In this document: piece by piece, positions 59,027-64,000 of the stretch
How positions within the stretch are numbered: the stretch's first letter is position 1
Layout of the letters: every line of letters begins with the position of its first letter
Source: Salinisphaera sp002433465
GTDB lineage: Bacteria > Pseudomonadota > Gammaproteobacteria > Nevskiales > Salinisphaeraceae
Length of the DNA stretch: 64,000 nucleotides
Direction: 5' to 3'
Assembly (NCBI RefSeq): GCF_040361435.1
Contig: NZ_APNL01000010.1
Location: 1-64,000, forward strand
Translations under genes and position numbers: made by a program
Notes under the pieces: model-generated
What the model saw: only the letters and a program-made list of their open reading frames with translations
What the model was told of the DNA's origin: nothing
Databases searched by the model: none

Positions 59027-59496
59027 GCCCCCCAGCTCGAATACGGTTCGAACGCCAACGCATGGTTGTAGTAGCGCGGGTCGTCCGACACCTCCTCGCC
59101 CAGCCAGTCCGGCCGCTCGAAGGCTTCATCGACCGTATTCAGCTCGATCTCGGCGACCACCAGCGGCGCGTTGGCGCCGGCAAACACGTCCACCTCCCAG
59201 GTATGCCCGGCGTGGCGTACCCAGTATCGGGTCTTGACCACCGGCGGGGCCACACACAGACAGGCCAGCATCTCCCGTGCCTCCTCGATCGGAATGGAAT
59301 ATTCGTATTCCGCCCGCACGGTGCCAACCGTGGCTGCCTTGATATTGATATTGGCCTGCTCGCCTTCGATACGAACCCGCACCGAGGCGGGCCCATCACC
59401 GCAAAGATACCCCTGCTCGAAATCCTGACTCGCATGGGCCTGTTCGCGCCAGCTTTCATTGCAGACAAGAAACTTGTGTTCGATTTCTGTGGCCAT
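59023..59496 (-). CDS. CYTH-domain protein (inorganic triphosphatase-like)
   Basis: The 157-residue protein starts at the ATG at 59496 with the CYTH signature EIEHKFLV, followed by alternating charged strands (SVRVRIEGEQANINIKAATVG, YEYSIPIEEAREML) and a closing VAEIELNTVDEAFERPDWLGEEV. This is the single-domain YgiF/NeuTTM-like form that hydrolyses triphosphate with a divalent metal. Its stop overlaps the YkuD start by ATGA. The longer frame (to 59691) runs into rlmD and is not used. Confidence 0.92.
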   Translation of the reverse strand: MATEIEHKFLVCNESWREQAHASQDFEQGYLCGDGPASVRVRIEGEQANINIKAATVGTVRAEYEYSIPIEEAREMLACLCVAPPVVKTRYWVRHAGHTWEVDVFAGANAPLVVAEIELNTVDEAFERPDWLGEEVSDDPRYYNHALAFEPYSSWGA

Positions 59497-59531
59497 CGGC
59501 GTTCCTGTGAAGACAAGCGCAGAACGGCTGG

Positions 59532-60875
59532 CTATGCGCCCTCGCCGCCCTGCTTGACGAATACCGCCATCGACTCGACGTGGGCGGTATGCGGGAACAT
59601 GTCCATCACGCCGGCGTGCGTCAATCGGTAGCCATACCGATGCACCATCTCGCCGGCGTCGCGGGCCAGCGTGGCCGGATGACAGGAACAATAGACGATA
59701 CGCTCCGCCCCGGTCGCAGCGATCGATTCCAGCATCTCTGCGGCACCCGAGCGCGGCGGGTCGATCAGCACGCGATCGACTTTTTCGTGGCGCCAGTCGG
59801 CATCCGACGGCGGCTCGAACAGGTTGGCCACGTGCGCTTCGATATTGCCCACGCCGTTGACCCGCGCATTGTCTCGGGCGCGCTCGACCAGCCCCTGCTC
59901 GCCTTCGACGGTGATCACGCGCCGCGCCTTGCGCGCCAGCGGTATCGAAAAATTACCCAGCCCGGAAAACAGCTCAAGCACATCGTGCGACGCGTCGACT
60001 TCGAGCAACGCCAGCGCCTGCTCGATCATGCGGGCATTGATGCCGGCATGGATCTGAACGAAATCGTTCGGCTTGAAATACAGCTTTGCATCCCAGGCCG
60101 GCAGCTCGTAGTAGAGCGCCGGCGCATCGGCCTCCAGCGGCGCGATGGTGTCTTCGTTGCCGGGCTGCAGGTAGATCGAGAAATCGAAGCGCGCGCCGAA
60201 GTCGCGCAGGCGTTCGCGATCGGCCTCACTCGGCTCGTCGAGCACACGAAAGACCAGCGCGATGGCATTGTCGGCCGCAGCCACTTCGATCTGCGGCAGG
60301 CGCTCGCGGATCGACAGGCCATCAATGAGTTCGGCCAGATCGGTCAGGCGGTTGCCCACGGGTGCCACCAGCACCTCGCAACGATCGAGCAGCGCGATGA
60401 ACGGTGCGCCGCGCTCGCGAAAGCCGACCAGCGTGCCGCCCTTCTTTTCGACATATTTCACGCCCAGACGCGCCCGGCGGCGATACCCCCAGCGCGTATC
60501 CACCAGGGGTGCCAGCACCGTGTCCGGTTCGACCTTGCCGACCCGTTCGAGCGCGGCCATGAGCTGGCCCTGCTTGAATTCGAGCTGGGCATTCTCGCCG
60601 GCATGCTGAAGCGCGCAGCCGCCGCATACGCCAAAATGCGCGCAGCGCGGCGTGACGCGTTTGGCCGAGGCCGAAAACAGCGTTTCCAGCGCGGCTTCCT
60701 CGTAGCTTTTCTTCTGCTTGGTCGGCCGATAGAGCGCCTGTTCGCCGGGCAGCGTATCCGCCACGAATACCGCCTTGCCGTCGACGTGGCCCACGCCGCG
60801 GGCGTTGCTGGCCAGATCCACGATATCGACGATGCCCCGATCGGCCGGCTTGCGCCGGCGCTGGCGACGACTCAT
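59532..60875 (-). CDS. rlmD: 23S rRNA (uracil-1939-C5) methyltransferase RlmD
   Basis: The 447-residue protein has an N-terminal TRAM domain (GIVDIVDLASNARGVGHVDGKAVFV), iron-sulfur cysteines C78, C84 and C87 in the CAHFGVCGGC segment plus one in LLDRCEVL, SAM-binding VLELFSGLGNFSIPLARKA, LIDPPRSGAAEML and the catalytic Cys in YCSCHPATLARDA. RlmD forms m5U1939 in E. coli 23S rRNA. It precedes the CYTH gene by 35 bases. Its own start lies 49 bases from the cysM stop. Confidence 0.95.
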   Translation of the reverse strand: MSRRQRRRKPADRGIVDIVDLASNARGVGHVDGKAVFVADTLPGEQALYRPTKQKKSYEEAALETLFSASAKRVTPRCAHFGVCGGCALQHAGENAQLEFKQGQLMAALERVGKVEPDTVLAPLVDTRWGYRRRARLGVKYVEKKGGTLVGFRERGAPFIALLDRCEVLVAPVGNRLTDLAELIDGLSIRERLPQIEVAAADNAIALVFRVLDEPSEADRERLRDFGARFDFSIYLQPGNEDTIAPLEADAPALYYELPAWDAKLYFKPNDFVQIHAGINARMIEQALALLEVDASHDVLELFSGLGNFSIPLARKARRVITVEGEQGLVERARDNARVNGVGNIEAHVANLFEPPSDADWRHEKVDRVLIDPPRSGAAEMLESIAATGAERIVYCSCHPATLARDAGEMVHRYGYRLTHAGVMDMFPHTAHVESMAVFVKQGGEGA

Positions 60876-60924
60876 CGGAGAGATTGCCTATCGCAGGCGG
60901 CTATCGATCGATCGCTGGCCACGA

Positions 60925-61845
60925 TCACGGTTTGTCGTAGACGCCGGTGGACAGATAGCGATCGCCGCGGTCGCAGATGATCATGGCGATGGTCGCATTC
61001 TCCACTTCGCGGGCGATGTTCAGCGCTGCGAATACGCTGCCGCCCGAGGACGGCCCGGCAAAGATGCCCTCTTCGCGGGCGAGGCGCTTCATCGCCGTTT
61101 CGGCATCGGCCTGATCGACGTCGATGACCCGGTCGACCCGCTCGGGCTCGAATATCTTGGGCAGATATTCCTCCGGCCAACGACGAATGCCCGGAATCTT
61201 GGACTCCCCAGCCGGCTGTACGCCGATAATCTGGATATCCGGATTCTGTTCCTTGAGATAGCGCGAGCAGCCCATGATAGTGCCGGTCGTGCCCATCGTG
61301 GCCACGAAATGGGTGATCTGGCCGTTCGTCGCCTGCCACAGCTCGGGGCCCGTGGTTTCGTAATGGGCACGCGGATTGTCGGGGTTGGCGAACTGATCGA
61401 GCACCATGCCCTTGCCCTGGCGCTGCATTTCGGCGGCGAGATCGCGTGCGCCCTCCATGCCCTCGGCCTCGGAAACCGAGATGATTTCGGCGCCATAGGC
61501 CCGCATGGAGGCCCGGCGTTCTTCGCTCATGTTCTCCGGCATGATCAACACCATGCGGTAGCCCTGCATGGCCGCGACCATCGCCAGAGCGATGCCGGTA
61601 TTGCCCGAGGTGGCTTCGATGAGCGTGTCCCCCGGCTTGATATCGCCGCGTTCGGCGGCGCGCCGGATCATGCTGTAGGCCGGTCGATCCTTGACCGAGC
61701 CGGCGGGATTGTCGCCTTCGAGCTTCGCGAGCAGCGTGTTGGACGCATGCGCCGAATAGCTCTCGGGCAGACGCTGCAGCCGGGTCAGCGCGCTCTGGCC
61801 GACGAAATGATCGAGCGTCGGGTAAAGGGTGTCATTGCTATTCAT
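60925..61845 (-). CDS. cysM: cysteine synthase B (O-acetylserine sulfhydrylase)
   Basis: The 306-residue PLP enzyme carries the Schiff-base lysine at 52 in EGDNPAGSVKDRPA, SGNTGIALAMVAAMQGY, and ATMGTTGTIMGCSRYL for PLP phosphate binding. The DNPAGSVKDR and long central loop (IPGIRRWPEEYLPKIF) are typical of CysM rather than CysK. It forms cysteine from O-acetylserine and sulfide or thiosulfate. It is transcribed towards rlmD, the same neighbour as in Pseudomonas. Confidence 0.96.
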   Translation of the reverse strand: MNSNDTLYPTLDHFVGQSALTRLQRLPESYSAHASNTLLAKLEGDNPAGSVKDRPAYSMIRRAAERGDIKPGDTLIEATSGNTGIALAMVAAMQGYRMVLIMPENMSEERRASMRAYGAEIISVSEAEGMEGARDLAAEMQRQGKGMVLDQFANPDNPRAHYETTGPELWQATNGQITHFVATMGTTGTIMGCSRYLKEQNPDIQIIGVQPAGESKIPGIRRWPEEYLPKIFEPERVDRVIDVDQADAETAMKRLAREEGIFAGPSSGGSVFAALNIAREVENATIAMIICDRGDRYLSTGVYDKP

Positions 61846-61918
61846 TGGCGAAGTTTAGCAGCGCCGGCCATGCCGGGGAATGACCGACGAAAGTGGGAAT
61901 AAGCGGCTCCAGGCTGGC

Positions 61919-62680
61919 TCAGCGCAGTGCGCGCCGGCCGCTGTCCATGGCGGCACGCATTTCGCGCACGGCTTCGCGCAAGCCCATGAATACCGCGTCC
62001 GCGACCAGCGCATGGCCGATATTGAGTTCCACGATCGCTTCTATCGCCGCGATCGACGCCACGTTGTCGCGCGTCAGGCCGTGCCCTGCGTGCACCTCGA
62101 TACCCAGGTCCCGCGCCTGGGCCGCGGCTTCGACAATTCGGGCCAGCTGCTCGTCGCGTGCGCCCGGATCGGTCGCGTCGGCATAGGTGCCGGTATGCAG
62201 CTCGATGAAGCGGGCACCGGCTTCGGCCGCGGCCTCGATCTGGTCGGCGTCCGGGTCGATGAACAAGGCCGCCTGAATACCCGCGCCGTGCAGCCGATCC
62301 AGCGCATCGCGCACGGCACTGAGCTGGCCACGCACGTCGAGTCCGCCCTCGGTGGTGAGTTCTTCGCGTTTCTCGGGTACCAGACAGGCATCGCGGGGCT
62401 TGAGCCGCTCGGCGATATCCAGCATTTCTGCCGTTAGCGCCATCTCGAGGTTGATCGGCACATCGCCGGCCTGCACCAGCGTTTCCACGTCGGCGTCCTG
62501 GATATGGCGCCGGTCTTCGCGCAGATGCACGGTAATGCTGTCGGCGCCAGCCGCCATCGCTACCCGCGCGGCCTCGGCCACATCGGGATAACGGGTGCCG
62601 CGTGCCTGGCGCAGCGTAGCCACGTGATCCACGTTCACGCCCAGGCGCAGCGGTGCATGACCATTGGTCGAGTCGTTCAT
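61919..62680 (-). CDS. pdxJ: pyridoxine 5'-phosphate synthase PdxJ
   Basis: The 253-residue TIM-barrel protein has the PdxJ signatures LGVNVDHVATLRQARGTRYPDV, ITVHLREDRRHIQD, INLEMALTAEMLDIA and GHGLTRDNV. It condenses 1-deoxyxylulose 5-phosphate with aminoacetone phosphate derivative to give pyridoxine 5'-phosphate. The start overlaps recO by ATGA. The era-recO-pdxJ order is conserved in proteobacteria. Confidence 0.97.
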   Translation of the reverse strand: MNDSTNGHAPLRLGVNVDHVATLRQARGTRYPDVAEAARVAMAAGADSITVHLREDRRHIQDADVETLVQAGDVPINLEMALTAEMLDIAERLKPRDACLVPEKREELTTEGGLDVRGQLSAVRDALDRLHGAGIQAALFIDPDADQIEAAAEAGARFIELHTGTYADATDPGARDEQLARIVEAAAQARDLGIEVHAGHGLTRDNVASIAAIEAIVELNIGHALVADAVFMGLREAVREMRAAMDSGRRALR

Positions 62681-63444
62681 TGACAGTCTCCGGAAGGCGA
62701 ATTATCGGGCTCGGCAGACGCCACGCCGGACGCCTTGAATGCCTGCATTGCTTTGAGCGTTTGTACGGATTTCAAGGGCTGGGCGCCAAGATGCGGTGCG
62801 ATGGCCCGCTGCATGAGGGTGCGCGCGGCATGCACGTCGGCACGCCCGCCAAAGCGGCCGCTCACCAGGCCCTGCAGGGCGCTGCCGGCAATGGCGACCT
62901 CGTCGTCGTCGACACGGCCCGCACGACGCCGCAGGCCGAGTTCAGGCGCATAGACGTATTCGACCGCGGCCTCGACCGGTTCGCCGGTATCACTGGTGAT
63001 ATCCAGCGGTACGCCGTAACCCAGCTCATCGAGCAGATCGCGCTCGAAAAAGCGTAGCGCCACCACGGCCGGCGCGCGGTCGTCGAGGGCTGCCAGCAAC
63101 GCCGCGAGACTGTCGTGAATAGCCGGGTGCGGATCGTCGCGGGCGGTCAGGCGCATGACCAGTTCGCTGGCATAGAAACCGGCCATCAGCGCGTTGCCGG
63201 CCAGGCTGTGCCGTCGCCGCGTATCGATATCGGTGAGCGTGTAGAGCTCGCCGCGCCCCGACCAGGCGAGTTCCAGTGCTGCCAACGGCTCCAGCAGCCC
63301 GCGCCAGCGCGACTTCGGCCGTCTTGCGCCCTTGGCGACCACGCCGATACGCCCGTGCTCACGAGAGAAGGCTTCGACGATGAAGCTCGTCTCCCGCCAT
63401 GCACGGCGATGCAACACGATCGCGGGGGTTAACTCAACACGCAT
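62677..63444 (-). CDS. recO: DNA repair protein RecO
   Basis: The 255-residue product has the RecO N-terminal OB-fold (AIVLHRRAWRETSFIVEAFSREHGRIGVVAKGARRPKSRW) and the helical C-terminal domain (FYASELVMRLTARDDPHPAIHDSLAALL). RecO loads RecA with RecR at SSB-coated gaps. The C-terminal 25 residues are polar and not conserved in pattern. The ATG at 63444 is selected because it starts MRVELTPAIVLHRR; the upstream ATG adds eight residues. It overlaps pdxJ by ATGA. Its start is 311 bases from era. Confidence 0.95.
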   Translation of the reverse strand: MRVELTPAIVLHRRAWRETSFIVEAFSREHGRIGVVAKGARRPKSRWRGLLEPLAALELAWSGRGELYTLTDIDTRRRHSLAGNALMAGFYASELVMRLTARDDPHPAIHDSLAALLAALDDRAPAVVALRFFERDLLDELGYGVPLDITSDTGEPVEAAVEYVYAPELGLRRRAGRVDDDEVAIAGSALQGLVSGRFGGRADVHAARTLMQRAIAPHLGAQPLKSVQTLKAMQAFKASGVASAEPDNSPSGDCQ

Positions 63445-63755
63445 AATCCAACAACAGAACGGGGCCACCGATGCCAGCGAATCGCCGCCAATATAAGCCA
63501 GATCAATGCATCGAGTCGTGTTTGGCCGCGTTGTCCGCGAATAGGCGAGCGGGCTGAAAATAAAACTTCCTGTGTATGAAGTTCAACCGATCACGCGAAG
63601 TTCAAGGATCCCGTCCGCAAATGAACGCCAATGAACGCAAATTGAATTCGGATTAATCGAAAGGCGACGGGTCGCCATCGCACGCTCGCGTTACCGAGTA
63701 TTTATTCGCGTTCGTTGCCGCTCATTCGTTGACCGCCGGCTTTTGAAAGCGGCGA
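63445..63755. other. gene-free stretch between era and recO with repeated GCAAATGAACGC-type motifs
   Basis: No gene is seen. The stretch is AT-richer than its surroundings. GCAAATGAACGC (63617-63628) is followed at once by CAATGAACGC, and a related inverted copy, GCGTTCGTTGCCG, lies at 63708-63720. The two groups could pair into a hairpin of about 100 bases. The usual tight era-recO coupling is lost here, so an own promoter for recO is expected. Confidence 0.5.
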
Positions 63756-64000
63756 TCAGTGGCCCAGATCGCGCACGCTGGCTTCGCTGTCGATCCAGTT
63801 TTCGCGCACCTTCACCCACAGGCGCAGATCGACCCGATGCTGCAGGCGGTCGACCAGGTCCAGGCGGGCCGCACGCCCGATTTTCTTGAGCATCGCGCCG
63901 CCCTTGCCGATCACCATGGCCTTGTGATTGTCGCGCGATACCCAGATACAGGCATGGATCTCGATCTGCTCGCCCCCCTGTTCGAAGCGCTCGATTTCCA
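63756..64000 (-). CDS. era: GTPase Era, C-terminal part (partial at window edge)
   Basis: The minus strand encodes the KH-domain end of Era, running off the right edge. Visible residues include EIHACIWVSRDNHKAMVIGKGGAMLKKIG and LDLVDRLQHRVDLRLWVKVRENWIDSEASVRDLG before the TGA at 63756-63758. VIGKGGAMLKKIG is the KH GxxG region that binds the 16S rRNA 3' end. Era is a GTPase for 30S maturation. The GTPase domain lies outside the window. Confidence 0.93.
   Translation of the reverse strand, partial: EIERFEQGGEQIEIHACIWVSRDNHKAMVIGKGGAMLKKIGRAARLDLVDRLQHRVDLRLWVKVRENWIDSEASVRDLGH

Noticed and set aside
59580..60980. 466-codon frame antisense to rlmD
   Set aside because: It covers conserved rlmD sequence and has no independent features.
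63617..63640. Direct repeats in the era-recO gap as a CRISPR array
   Set aside because: There are only two adjacent 10-base units without spacers, and no cas gene is in the window.

Overview
The window is about 64 kb of a GC-rich bacterial chromosome. I read it as a gammaproteobacterium, perhaps a Salinisphaera-like or other deep-branching halophilic lineage; the genus is a guess. The class rests on gene content and order. The run maf, yceD, rpmF, plsX / HAD phosphatase, rluC, rne, LMW phosphatase, kdsB, lpxK, exbD, exbB, comEC, lolD, lolC / mfd / methylthioinosine phosphorylase / nagZ follows, from memory, the Pseudomonas aeruginosa PA2969-PA3005 neighbourhood. No phage, CRISPR array, rRNA or tRNA was seen. 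High GC leaves very long antisense open frames, none of which I accept as genes.

Layout. 1-15,850: tail of an unknown gene, an IalB-type secreted protein, a DUF218 protein, hrpA, a hotdog thioesterase, an AmiD-like lipoprotein amidase, purE-purK, a LemA plus two TPM-domain proteins, a YqaA-type membrane protein, an MmcB-like nuclease with an N-terminal winged helix, two tiny secreted proteins, a MATE exporter and a META-domain lipoprotein. 16,057-21,354: the SOS mutagenesis cassette imuA-imuB-dnaE2 behind a perfect LexA box. 21,772-29,000: clpS-clpA, plsX-rpmF-yceD, maf, a phosphoglycolate-phosphatase-like gene and rluC. 29,070-43,011: rne with a long leader, then the envelope block (LMW phosphatase, kdsB, lpxK, msbA, exbBD, comEC, lolCD). 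43,089-48,989: a BamE-like secreted protein, the agmatine pathway aguA-aguB, and mfd. 49,039-54,756: an accessory block (GNAT, two GSTs, two LysR regulators, an MFS exporter, a probable LysE remnant) that interrupts the mfd-to-nagZ neighbourhood. 54,818-64,000: purine salvage, an MscS channel, nagZ, a signal-less YkuD enzyme, a CYTH protein, rlmD, cysM, pdxJ, recO and the 3' end of era.

How genes work together. ImuA, ImuB and DnaE2 form the damage-inducible mutasome. MsbA, LpxK, KdsB and LolCD build and export the outer membrane. NagZ, the amidase and the YkuD enzyme act on peptidoglycan or its fragments. ClpS feeds ClpA. AguA and AguB take agmatine to putrescine. Most co-directional neighbours overlap by ATGA or TGATG, implying translational coupling.

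The least explained structure is a pair of related palindromic-ended elements (27,158-27,381 and 38,340-38,619). Each abuts the stop codon of an upstream gene in the same relative orientation, each carries an internal hairpin with a compensatory base change between copies, and one has a 13-C tract upstream of exbB. Other items worth attention are a probably leaderless imuA transcript, the winged-helix/MmcB-like fusion, and a DUF218 gene with an ideal Shine-Dalgarno but no canonical start codon.
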